Shown piece after piece: positions 24,127 to 35,465 of a DNA stretch of 64,000 nucleotides (positions are counted from its first letter, which is position 1; each line of letters opens with the position of its first letter). The stretch is from Enoplosus armatus (taxonomy: Eukaryota; Chordata; Actinopteri; Centrarchiformes; Enoplosidae): contig NC_092198.1 in the NCBI RefSeq assembly GCF_043641665.1, forward strand, positions 5,268,501-5,332,500, in the 5' to 3' direction. The position numbers were made by a program, and so were the translations under genes. Below the pieces are notes generated by a model that was not told the DNA's origin, made no database searches, and was given only the letters and a program-made list of their open reading frames with translations.

Positions 24127-26774
24127 CAAAGACACACGTCGCTGTGCAGCAGGGGTCAGAGGCGTAAAACGAGAGCTTTCCTCTGATGGGGCGGCATGAC
24201 AGTTATGACTCTCCCTTGTGATGGACATGATGTATGGGGTTAGAGGGGATGACGCCTTCCTCAAAGACAATGTTGATTTAATGTTTTTTTCCGTGAACAC
24301 GACAAACACTTGGCCCGTCACTCTCACCGGGGGCCGACTGACTTGCTGTGTCTCCAAACTGCTTGTTATGAAGTGAAGAACGACTGCAAGACAATGTTCA
24401 TTCTGTGGTTTTCATTGATCATAATAAACATTTCCCTGCCGCTCTCACTGAGGCCTGACTAGTGTTTGTTATGATCATGTGGAGAGGAAGAAGAGGCTGC
24501 GCAGAGAATGAAGAATGAAGATGTAGCTGTCTGTCACTCTCCTGCAGGATAACTAATGCAGATGACATGTGTCTGCGTTAGAGGAGAGAGGGAGAGACAG
24601 ATACAAAGACAGAAAGGAATGCTTTTGAATGAATTCTCTTCAAAGAGCTCTTAAGCAAAATGTCTCATTAGATTAAAGTGAGTGCACTAATAGATATCAG
24701 TCACACTTCACGCCTCCTCCATCTTATCTCATCATTATGGTCATTACTGTGTTTTTCTTTATCAGAAATGAAAGTAATAAAATAAATGTAGTCTCATTGT
24801 TAGCATCTGTGCGTGGTTCCAGTTTTTCTTTAAGTGAATAAACCCGTTTTCTTCATCAATAATCTATAAAACGTGCCGTGTGCGACATCAAGCTGCTTCT
24901 ATAGTGAGTCAACATTAAGTTCAACTGTTTTTTATTCCAATTTGTTTCTTGTCAACGCATGGAAAACAACTCACTAAGTTTTATATGTGGTCCCATAGTG
25001 TTCAATGTCAAATCAATGAATAAGGCCATTACGAGGTAGATTAAAAAAAAGTCTGTTCTGACATGAAAACAGACTTTTGAAAAAGGGCATAAAAATAAAA
25101 AGGTCTATAATGAAATAAGAGTTGTGAAATAAGTTGAGTGGTAAGAATGTCTTAAAAAAATTCACAATTAATAAATTCATATATATATTTAACAGAACTT
25201 AATAATATGATTATTGATTTAATAACTGGGGCTCCATAGTGTCATTTTAAATGTTTGCACTTTGACAGAAGTCAACTTTAACACCATTTTTCTTGAATTA
25301 ACTCGTCGTAAAGTGTTAGCTGAGTAACTCTGCTGCCACTTCAGCTCGTACTGTCTCTGCCTGTGTTTCTAAATGAAACTGTGGTAAACTAAAGTATGAT
25401 GGCTGCAGTGCTCTGTCACCCTCTGCTGCCTGTAAAACGGATGACTCCATTTTCCACTGGCCTCAGCTTGCTTCATTAGAGACGCAATGATATGAACTTC
25501 CCCACCGCAGTTACAGCATCCACTGCAGGAAAACATTTCCTGATGTACTAGTGATTACACACAATGACAGTATCATTACAAGAGATACTGAACATTTTAA
25601 ACGGCATCTTATCTAAGATGCAGCAGTAGACTGTGCAGTAGCAAGCTGCTCTGTAAGCATATGCTTTTATTTTCTATAAATAAAACAATGTGAGAATATA
25701 ATACTACTATAATATGTAAGAGAGTGTGATTATGATGATCTAATAACAATTTGTAGGGTAAAGTTGTATTAAAACGTGCTGAAGCGTAGCCTTACATCAA
25801 CTGAAGATGCAGTTTTGAATTCACTGAATGTACATTGAATAGCTTTGAACAAGTTGTGTGTAAATGTAATGTAGTAGCCTTTTCTTTTTTGGGCGTGTAT
25901 TTTATTATGGAATGTAAAATAAATCTTCAAACTAGCTGACATATTCAGCTTTCTCCAAGTGCTTTTGATTTGTCTGAGGGGAACTGTAAAAATCCTCAAA
26001 TCAAACGAGGTGCCACTTGGCTGAGCCTACAAGTTGTATCCACATGAAAAGGTGTCACGGCTTAAGAGAGCTGTTTTCAATTTAAAATCGTCGTGGATAG
26101 CATAGAGTATAAGGGAGCTGACCCACTTACCTCGCACTGCACCGCCAGTTAACCATCACATCCATATGGACACCATATGGATTCACAAATACATCAAATA
26201 TAATGCTCTTTATTGGCCAGAGAAGCAGAGCAGGCCGAATCTATTCATGATGTATCCTCCAAGTATTAAAATGCACCATGTCAAACTATGTTCTTAAAGG
26301 AGAAAAACAGATGGAATGAGTTGCTTTAGTCCAAACAAACAAAAACAATATATGTACAATTCAAAGCCACATGACTCTGTTAACATAAACTCAGACACCG
26401 CATGGAGTCTACAGCTGCTTCTTTTCCCTCCGTCCCGTCTGCACAGGTGCCCAGAGCAACCAGTAGGACATGACCCCTCACTGGCTTCCCACCTGCCAAC
26501 GCTGCCAATTGTGTTCAAAGGAGCACCGAGCAAAGTTCGAGGCACCACAACACAGACCTAAAACAAACGTGTAAGGATTTATACGACAATATCTGGCTCC
26601 ACCTTTGTTGCAACTGATACTCCTCAATAAATGAACACAATGTCAAAGAACATGATTATGAAAATGAATATATGTACATGCGATTGCAAAGTTAAAAGGT
26701 TTATTTCACTGAAGCACATCTTAGGGCACATTTAATCCATGTACCGTGCCAAACTTCCACCACGTGATATAGCT

Positions 26775-26920
26775 AAAGAAATGAAGCTGTGGCTAGCTTT
26801 CTATCTCTGAAGTGACGCTAACGCAGTGCAATGCTATGTTCACCAGCTAGTCGCTAACCTTGTCTGTCTTCTGTTTAGGACCGGGGGGACGGTAGCACAC
26901 CGTGGGTTTGCCACAGCTTT
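26775..26920 (-). repeat. dispersed repeat family A, minus-strand fragment
   Basis: Read on the minus strand, it has AAACCCACGGTGTGCTACC, AGACAGACAAGGTTAGCGAC and TAGCTGGTGAACATAGCA in family order. Confidence 0.6.
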
Positions 26921-27924
26921 TTAAAGTGAAAAGAACAGATGCTGAAAACAATGCAGAACTAACAAAGATGCGGTCGTAAAAAAAACAAAAGAAAGAGCTT
27001 AAATATACTAAAAGCCTTCCATAGAGCTGAGAGGAACTGCAGAGTGACCCTTTTCACATACATACATAACAATTTCACCCATTGCTGATATCAAAGTCCT
27101 GACTAGCTCTAATATAATAAAATAATATACAGTGTAATCACCCTTTAATATGCTGCTCTAGTGAGCCTTACTTACTGAGTCTGTGTGTTTTAGGATCAGT
27201 ATTGTACGGGCTAATCAATGAGGCTAATCAGTTAGGAGGAGGACAACCCTGTCTCTCTGCGCCTGTGAGTGAGTGTCTGATGAGGGACTCGAAGAGGTTT
27301 GTTGTCTTGTGTTTTAAAAGATGCTCAGCGAGCAGAATGGTGAAGGGCTGACAGACACCTCCCCGCTGAGACTGCAACACTTATCTTTGTTCTCTGCTCT
27401 TCTGCCAAAAGACAACTGACCAGGATGAGTGACCCCTGAACAGCAGGGGAGAGGAACGAAGACAAAAAGACAGAGAGAGACAAAGAAAGACGGACTAGTT
27501 AAAAGACAGTTTGTTTTGTTTTTTCTCCTCCACCCCAGCTCCGACTATAAAACACATCAAAACTGGCCTGTCAACTTGCCCCCCCCCTCCCGACGACTTC
27601 AACTCCCCCCTACTGTAACAAAGGCATATTTCAAGTCAGCGTCCACAATTAGAAACAGATCCAGGTGGTGACCCACTGAACAAACAAAGTTCAGGGTCAC
27701 ACTGAGCTGACCTTTGACCCTTCTGGCAAATAGGTTTAACATTTTCTCCAGGAGATGCACGGGGTCTTTTCTTCTTGAGACTGAGCATGTGTTTCGGGGG
27801 CTGCTGTCAAGGCTCATTAACCTCCTTTTACGGCTACTGTTAACCTCTTGCTTAGTGGCTGTGAGGGAATAACGATGTTGAACCTCAGCTGTGAGTTTCT
27901 AAACATGACCAGTGATAGCATATC

Positions 27925-28185
27925 TTTTATAACTGTTGCACTCACTGTTATATTATACATTATATATATATTTTCATATTAACGATGGATCAAACGACTA
28001 CATGTTATGTGAAAGTGGTCGCTCTTACTGATGAACCACAGAGAATTATCACTTTTTGCTTTTAGCATCTTTCAGCTCATTGTTTTGGTTTTACTTCCCA
28101 CAACGTTTGTGTTGTGTTGTTGTGTTCACTCTCACAGGAAGTCGCTGTTTTCAGTGAAAACGCTCTAAAAACACACTTTAGCTTC
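27925..28185 (+). repeat. dispersed repeat family A, 5' half
   Basis: It has ATTAACGATGGATCAAACGA, TGTGAAAGTGGTCGCTC, ACAGAGAATTATCAC, CATCTTTCAGCTCATTG and GTTTTCAGTGAAAACGCTC. A likely separated tail (GCGCTGCCCCCAAGGGGCC) appears at 28652-28670. Confidence 0.68.
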
Positions 28186-30254
28186 ACTGTTACTAGTATT
28201 TTATATTCATTTTCTCTCTGGGGCTGGTGTGCTGTGTGTGCACTCTGTGGGGCCCCTGCAGACTTGACGGATACGCCTCGAACTGTGTTCTTAATAGATC
28301 TCTTTTTGTTGGTAAAAATGTGATTTATGTATGTTGTTTGACAAATTCCTCAGTGACTACTCTATGTTGGCCATAAGTAATTTGTTGCAGAGTGACCTTT
28401 GCTAGCTTGTTTGTTTTCATGACTCATGTAGCTTCGTAAGAAATCACTGCGGCGCCGTTTGCTGACCAGCAGTTAGCTAAATTGTGTGTTTTGGAGCTTG
28501 TTGGGAGCGTGGGAGACCAAATTTCATTTCTATTGTCCAGAATAAACGGTAGCTGGAGTCAAAAGTGTCGATTTATGTCTTGTTCGTTACACAACATCAA
28601 CACGCATCGCCTTAATAAGACTCTAACGTCAGTGTGTTGTGTTAGCAGCCTGTTGCGCTGCCCCCAAGGGGCCAAAAAATTTACTAATGCCGGTTTCAGC
28701 AAAAGAAAGGCCGTAGTAAATCAGATCAGACTGCTGTGTGATGAGATACCTCAAATACGTAGCACAAGATCAGATTCACTGTATGAGGTCTTTTCTGTAG
28801 TGCGCGACCATGGACAGAGATAAAGAAGATGTTTTAATACTGTAAGTTAAAAATATTGCTGAGACTTAGGAGAACCATAAAAACAGCATGAAAAGAGAGA
28901 AGAACAAAAGAAACAAAACAATTCCCCTCTGTGTCTGTTTTAGTCTTCAGTCTGTGCTAAAAATGTTGTGTTCTCCAGTGGTCCTGCAGGGAATGCTGGG
29001 AATTTGGATCTACAACAGAGTATAAGCAGTTCCAGTACCTGGGCTCCCTTTGAATTATCGGCCCAACAAGTAAACTTCAACCTCAGAAATGTCTCCACTC
29101 TGTCAGTCAGGGGTCTGTTTTCTATTTTTATATATAGTCATATTTCCATCAATTAACCAATTCTGTAAAAATTTTGTCTGCCAAAATCCACTCACGTTGC
29201 TCACAGTTTCATGCGTGGACTGAACTGTTTCTTTTCAGGTTCGCCATGTGGTTTGAATTAAACATGCTTCTCTAGCTCGTGGCCAAATAGAACATGTCAG
29301 CCTATAATGTCAGGGTACAAAAACATCAGATATTGTTTCATTATGCTGAAGTGTGTCCAAGTCTTGTCCTGATTGTCGGCCACTCGTTAAATCTATTCCA
29401 TTTGGTTCCTGTGAGAAAATACACATGCAGTACAGATGCTAAATATATTAAAGAAGACTAAATAGCGTACAGGCTGGAGCTTTATGAATTAAAATATGTG
29501 TACATATTGTCATGTGTAACTGACCGTCCATGAGAAGAGACTGTCTCCTGTCCCAGGCACAAAGCCAAACCTAAATACTTAAATTTAAATTGTTGACATC
29601 TTTTGAAGAAAGACGGCTCCTTTGAGACAGTCATTATATTATATGAGGACAGGAAAAACTATTAACTGCGTCACTGATAACAGGAAGCCTTTTGAACATC
29701 ATAAGTCTCCCTAATTCACAGGAATTGGGTGAAGTCTGAACAGACCATCCTGCATTAGTTCAGCTCATTCATGGGGGAAAAAACACAGATGTGTGCCTGT
29801 GGAAAAGTGAATTCCCCCCTCTGATCCCGTCAGCTGACCACCACACTCTCATAAACCAAGGCCAGACCTCTGCCACGCCTTTGATCACCTTACACCTTGA
29901 GGAACTGCTTCACATTTATCACTGTTTTAAAGGGGCGCTCAGAGATCTGATGATCCGCTGCATTCCTCACGTGTTCCATCACAGTGTTTTCTTTGAAGGA
30001 GCTAGTATTTCTTAGTGCTCCTTCACCAACACAAAAGCACTGTGTGACAAACAAGTATCAGCTCTGGAAAAGAAGGTTACCTGCTATTCAACAGAGGCCT
30101 TTCACAGAAAATGAGAAAGCTTTTTTTCTGTGCCATGTGCAAAGACACATTGCTTGAATGTTTTCATGAGAAATGGACAGAAATTGTAGCCTGATAGCCT
30201 GATGTTTTCTTATTATTGGTTAAAGCTGCAGTTGCAGAATTAAAAATAACACTA

Positions 30255-30830
30255 CTTAAAGCTGCACTACTCAATATTTTTATGTTAACAATGGACCAAA
30301 TGACAATGTGCAATGTGAAAGGGGTCACTTGTAGTGACAAACCCACGGAGAATTATCACCCGACCGTTTTGCACTTTTATTACTTTGGTTCACTCTCACT
30401 GCCCTCAGTCTCAGTTTCAGTTGTAGGCAGCTGTTTTCTCTGATAAACCCACTGTATGCTACCATCCCAGCACCTAAAAAAAACAAAATAGCAGCTAGCT
30501 GGGGAACACAGTGGAACATTTAGCAGCTAAAGAGCCAGATATTTCCCTGAGCAGTTGTGAGGCACCAAAACAGAGCTAAAAAGAGAGAGAAACACAACTC
30601 CAAATGAATGTTAATGTTGCTTCGTATCTGCAATCAGGCAACTTTTTGCTAACATGTTAGCCCCATCAACTTTATAAGGTAACAATATGTCAGTAAGTTC
30701 ATTTCCATCCACCTGTTTTTATGCACATTGTCAATTTTCAACATGAAACAAGCATAAAGACCATTTTTCCATCACGTTAATGTTGTGCTTGCAGCTGACA
30801 GTGCTGCCCCCACATGGCCAAAACTTTAAA
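30255..30830 (+). repeat. dispersed repeat family A, near-complete copy with inserted TIR fragment
   Basis: It runs from the head CTTAAAGCTGCACTACTCAA through GTTAACAATGGACCAAATGA, GAGAATTATCACCCGACC, TTTAGCAGCTAAAGAGCCAG, ACACAACTCCAAATGAATG and GCTAACATGTTAGCCCC to a tail CTGCCCCCACATGGCCAAAA. A fragment with CATTTCCATCCACCTG (about 30697-30780) interrupts it before the tail and resembles the TIR element at 14.2 kb. Confidence 0.7.
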
Positions 30831-31025
30831 TTTAAGCAAGTAAAAAGATACTAAATATTTTTTTCTCGTTAAATCTAAACTATATATGTATTTGAAGGTT
30901 TACAAACCACCATCAAGTGAACAGCGTTCAACATGAACAGAAAGAGTACCTTTAAAAAGTATGACCCCACTTTGGCTTTTTCAGTAAAACCCCTGTTGCG
31001 TGTCTCTTAACATCTCCAATCTTAC

Positions 31026-31144
31026 CTTTACAGGTCCCGGCTGGCGTTTCCCCAACGGCACCGTTTAGAAGCAGGAAGGATGGAGGCATTCCTCCGCCCA
31101 GGGCCTCCTCTTTCTCCTAACGCTCTAAATCACAGCAGCAGGAC
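31026..31144 (-). other. possible non-coding exon, minus strand
   Basis: On the minus strand a pyrimidine-rich acceptor (CCTCTGCCCCCTGCAG) precedes 31144 and a strong donor (AAAG|GTAAG) follows 31026, enclosing 119 bases. All three frames contain stops, so it could only be UTR or lncRNA, possibly an alternative stmn4 5' exon. It may also be chance. Confidence 0.2.
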
Positions 31145-31806
31145 CTGCAGGGGGCAGAGGGGAACATAAAATACTGCAGCTCTGACATGCATGAAAGACT
31201 GTGACAGTGCTGCTCAGTGCAGGAAGCCTGCTGGGAGCTGAGGCAGGACAGATACAGATGAATAAATGGATGAGGGATGGATGGATGGATACCCTGAACT
31301 AATGCCCACCCCCTCTAACTGTGACATGTGCAGGGGAAAAGGGAAAAGGTGAAGAAGTCTGTTTAGTGCCTCATCTACATTTAGAGTTTCAGTAAAGCTA
31401 TATGGCAATTTTAAAAGATCAGACTATTTTTTAATTTGAGGCCAGGTAGTGCAGATATATTTAGCCTGATTGGGAGTCTTTGGAAAGTATTTTAAAATGA
31501 ATGTGATAATATATCTGACGTACTCTGAATTGCTCCGATAAGCCTCCCCATCTGGTTCTCCATGGAGCACAAGACAAACGCTGAAAGTTTGGCCCCCGGT
31601 CTGGTCTGAATCACCTTCAAAAAGACACCACCGCTTCTTCCCTGAACTTCACGAGGATTATCATATCTGCCTCGCTGCTTTTGTTTTTCAAATCTGATAA
31701 TTTCATTTTCACTCGCTGCCTCCTGTCACCAGGCTGTTAAATGTTTCAGGACAGGTACTGTAGGGCAATCAATTAGGACTAAAGCAGCACTTCAGACAGG
31801 ACAGCA

Positions 31807-31832
31807 TGTGTGTGTGTGTGTGTGTGTGTGTG
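31807..31832. repeat. (TG)n microsatellite
   Basis: About 12 TG dinucleotides. Confidence 0.93.
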
Positions 31833-32059
31833 AGGCATTTACAGTAAAGCTCAGACACCTGGTATAATGTGAGAGACAGATAAGCGTGCAGACATGAAAC
31901 ACCACTGACAGTTTTATATGGATTTAGTCCAACTTAAAAGCAGCCACAGCACAGATGATTTGAACACGGTGAAGAGTAACTAACCTAAACTGGAAATAGA
32001 TCTAATCTAAGATACAAGAGTAACATACAATATGATGTATATAATACGTTTTTACTGGA

Positions 32060-32508
32060 TCTTTTTCATTCTCTATTTCCAAGGGGCGTTATCAGTGGGC
32101 TCAGACCAAAATGCCTCTGGAAGCTACAACCAATCAGAGCAACGAAATGTGTGACGTAGCGGTAGGCTGCTAGGCTAGGTAGCTAGTTCTAACATCCAAT
32201 TCATATGGCCTCTAGTTCAACATAATACACAGACGTTTGGTATGACATGATTTAGAAACCAACACTTACCATTTCTACGTAACGTTTGTTTAATACTGAC
32301 GTGATAGCAGATTGACAACTTTCCATCAGCGGCAGCCATCTTGGTTGTTTTACTTAAACCCGCCCCATATTAGATAAACGGTTGTGATTGGCTGGACCAG
32401 AATCAGGCTGGATGGAAATCTGTCTGAACGGGAGGGGGGCCAGACTTATCTGCCAAAGCAAATAAAACATGAGCTCGCAGATTTGTCTGGTTCCCAGGCT
32501 AGAACCAG
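32060..32508. mobile_element. interspersed TIR-type element (MITE-like)
   Basis: It contains CAACCAATCAGAGCAACGAA near the left end and TTGTGATTGGCTGGACCAGA on the right, and ends in GCAGATTTGTCTGGTTCCCA then GGCTAGAACC. The NATTGGCT/CCAATCAG pair and CAGAC ends suggest an imperfect inverted structure. A stretch with AGTCTGACTCACCAGAT near 16365 may be a relative. No ORF is present. Confidence 0.45.
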
Positions 32509-32584
32509 AATTACATTCAGGTAACTAATAATGTTTTTTTTTGCCTTGTTTCATTACTGAATAGGAGAAAGGAGACAACAACTA

Positions 32585-32700
32585 CTGGCATTACATGCAA
32601 ACATCGGCATGTTCACATTGTCACTGTAAGCATGTTAGCATTAACTTCAAAGCACTGCTGTTCCCATGTATAATTTCACAGAGCGTGCCTGTAGTCTTCT
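32585..32700 (+). repeat. dispersed repeat family C, fragment
   Basis: It shares CATCGGCATGTTCACATTGT, AGCATGTTAGCATTAACTTC and AAGCACTGCTGT with the fuller copies at 44262 and 52850. Confidence 0.55.
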
Positions 32701-33146
32701 TTGTCAGTTATAGTATTACATCTGTCATCTCTGTGATCTCACCATGCACAATGTGCTTTAAAGATTAAAATGCTCAATCAAACCAGCTTTGAAGCAGGAA
32801 GTCAACAAGGCCATCACGTGCAGTTTCAGAAAAGCATTAATTATCAATCACACTGCTTTAAAGTGCTTGGACAGTGTACACTGAGTGTCTCGTGGCCAAA
32901 CAGTAGTCTCACAGAGGCCAGTATCTTGGTCCCCTTTCACTGCTGTGGTTTAAGACTTTGATGGCCTAAAGCACGCACCAGCAGAGGGAATAATAACGTG
33001 AGAAACGTTCACATAAAGGAAAAATGTGGTTAATATTAGTTTTAAACCATGTGAGCAAGCTGTTACATTACACAGATTATCATCATCGTGATTTGATTTT
33101 GAACACATATATTCTCATCAGCAAACTTAACGCTAGAAATGAACCT

Positions 33147-33271
33147 GTCTTCCAGCCTGGCTTAAGGTGCGCACCACGTCCGGTGTAGAGCGCGACATTC
33201 AGCAAAGGTCGCCATCCAAAATTGAACCACTGATGTTGCAGTCATGTGGTCTGCGACCATTGGGCTACCCC
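33147..33271 (-). mobile_element. tRNA-derived SINE with 12-bp target-site duplication
   Basis: Perfect direct repeats AGAAATGAACCT at 33135-33146 and 33272-33283 flank 125 bases. Read on the minus strand, the insert begins with a tRNA-like head: GGGGTAGCCCAATGGTCGC (A-box-like) and, about 35 bases on, GGTTCAATTTT (B-box-like, consensus GGTTCGANNCC). An unrelated tail follows. The pattern fits a retroposed pol III SINE rather than a functional tRNA, because no complete cloverleaf is visible. Confidence 0.65.
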
Positions 33272-34815
33272 AGAAATGAACCTTATTATCTGTAGTAGTT
33301 TATTGTCGACGAAAAACAGACAAACTCTATTAGAATTCTATTCCATAAGCTTGAACTACATCTGGCACAAGATACCTAAAGACAAAGCTACTACTTCTTA
33401 GACCTGAAAAAGTGACTTACTGGAGATTCAAGGTTTTCGCCTGACAGCAACCATAACTATCAAGTGGCCGTTGCCCCCAAAAAAACAGGGATATGGCTGT
33501 TTTTCAAACTGTCACCATGGCAGCGCAGAGGAAGTGTGGAATGATTGCACTGCTCTAGAGGGAGTGTGCTTCAAGCACTGGGGTTTTTATTGGGGAGAGG
33601 CCTGGGAGGACAGAGTGTGAAGTGTGTTTGACTTGTGTATTAAAGTGTGTGTTACAGTGTCTGTCGGGTCTATTACCTCAGGTCTGCGGAAGCTATGCTT
33701 TGTTACTACTGTTGTGTGTGTGTGCGTGTGTGGTAAATTAACTTCTGTCTCCTTTCATTTTGTCTCGGGGCTAAATGTACATGACAGCCCCTCACTGTTG
33801 TGGTTGACCTCCGCAGCCAACAGCCGCCAGCTTTCTGATCCCAGACCAGCAGGACTCCCTTTCTCAGCGCAGCAGGGAGAAGCAGCTACTGAGGCTGCAG
33901 TCACACACTTTAATGGCCAGACAGAAGAGGTTCTGTTCAGATATCACAACAAATTTTAAAGTTAAACTTTTGCAGTCTCACACTGTGATCTATGTCTGCC
34001 GGCCATCCCACACCAACAGACACCATCATAGAAGATTTTAATATGGAAAATAATGTAGAATTACCGAAAAGGATGTAAGCACTGCACTCACTTGTATGTC
34101 TAAAGTAAAATGCCTGACGTTTCTTTCAGTGATAGTTTTCCCTATATTTCTTTTAATTCTGGCATCCCTGACAGGCCATTTTACAGTTAGCACTGATCTT
34201 AACTCTGTCTGTCTGGCTCAGACATCACCAGAGACACCAACTGTCTGCGGCTGGCCTCCTCCACAACTTACTGGCTGTGATCGTGATGTGAGTCAGTGGA
34301 ACTCTTCACAGCAGTAGAAGATTGGATGAAAACCAAGCTGGTATCCATGGACCGACTCCCGCGAGCACGATAACAAACAGTCTGACAGTAGCAGCGCCAA
34401 CAGGTGTCAAACAGTGCACTCAGTTTCAAAATGAGCCCCTACAGAGTCACAAGAAAGTCCAACTCTAAAGACCACATGATGATTGAAACTGCCCACAGCT
34501 GTAGCATCAGAAACTTGTTATAAAGACAAAATGTAGACATAACATGACCTGCAAAGAAAAAAACAGCATGAGGTGTCCTTAGTGATGGCTGGGTTTCTGT
34601 GGCCATGCCTGCAGGTACGTGCACTTCAAATAGATACAAAGGGATACGTCAGATTTTTTGACACTAGGTGGTAACACGTTACACACTGGCAGTGTCATTT
34701 ATACATGGACATCCAGTGGATGAGGACATACAGCTAACAGCTAGCTGCTATATCCTCAGGCAGAAATTAACAGCATTGAATGGGGCAGGTCAACAAAAAG
34801 TAAAGATTATTTTAA

Positions 34816-35264
34816 AGGTCCCATATTGTATTAAGTAAGATGTCCAGGTCTTGTTTGATTATAAAGCAGGTCCAGGTGCTGTATAAATACTGTGAAAATA
34901 TCAAAACACTCAGTCCACAGAGAAATGCACACAGCCCGTATTCAGAAACTGTGCCTTTAAACGAGCCGTCAGGACTTCTGTAAGGTTGTGATGTCACAAC
35001 TATACAGTCACCGCACTCAGCCACGCCCCCAGCAGGTCATCTGATCCAGGCACGCCCACCAAGTGCAGGGACGCTCAGTCTGTCTGAGTTACTGGAGCGC
35101 TCTGCTCAGGACTACTTTTTAAGTTTTTCAGGTTGTTCAGTTTGTCTGCAAAAAGAGCCAGTAGAAGATAAATAAGGACTTTTTCAACTATGAATCATGC
35201 AAAGCTACTCTAGTGAAGTCGCAGAATAAAAATATAGAGCTGAAATGAGCATAATATGGGACCT
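34816..35264. mobile_element. piggyBac-like MITE with TTAA target duplication
   Basis: The ends are AGGTCCCATATT and its inverse AATATGGGACCT, flanked on both sides by TTAA (34812-34815 and 35265-35268). The 449-bp insert has no transposase ORF. TTAA duplication plus short terminal inverted repeats is the hallmark of piggyBac-superfamily non-autonomous elements. Confidence 0.72.
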
Positions 35265-35329
35265 TTAAAGATTAGAATCCCTCTCTTTTGGTTTTACGTC
35301 TCGGAAACTTCCCTGTTTGCTCAAGTCTC

Positions 35330-35465
35330 CACGCTCTCAACGGCATTGTTTTTGGCCGCAGGAGGAAGTTGTTTTCAGCAAGAAAGTTCTGATACTCCCA
35401 CTGTACGCTACCTGCCCAGCACCAAACAACAGGCAAATTTAGCAATGTTTTGTTTACAGCTTGTT
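35330..35465 (+). repeat. dispersed repeat family A, diverged fragment
   Basis: It has AAGTTGTTTTCAGCAAGAAA, CCCACTGTACGCTACCTGCC and CAGCACCAAACAACAGGCAA in family order. It abuts the TTAA-flanked MITE to its left. Confidence 0.55.

Noticed and set aside
32925..32945. TTGGTCCCCTTTCACTGCTG, reminiscent of miR-133, which neighbours IL17A in mammals
   Set aside because: The match to mature miR-133 breaks down after the first ten or so bases, and I see no complementary hairpin arm. No miR-206-like sequence was found either.
33205..33271. Possible functional tRNA gene on the minus strand
   Set aside because: The B-box is degenerate and no complete acceptor stem is visible. The flanking 12-bp duplication shows it is a retroposed SINE.
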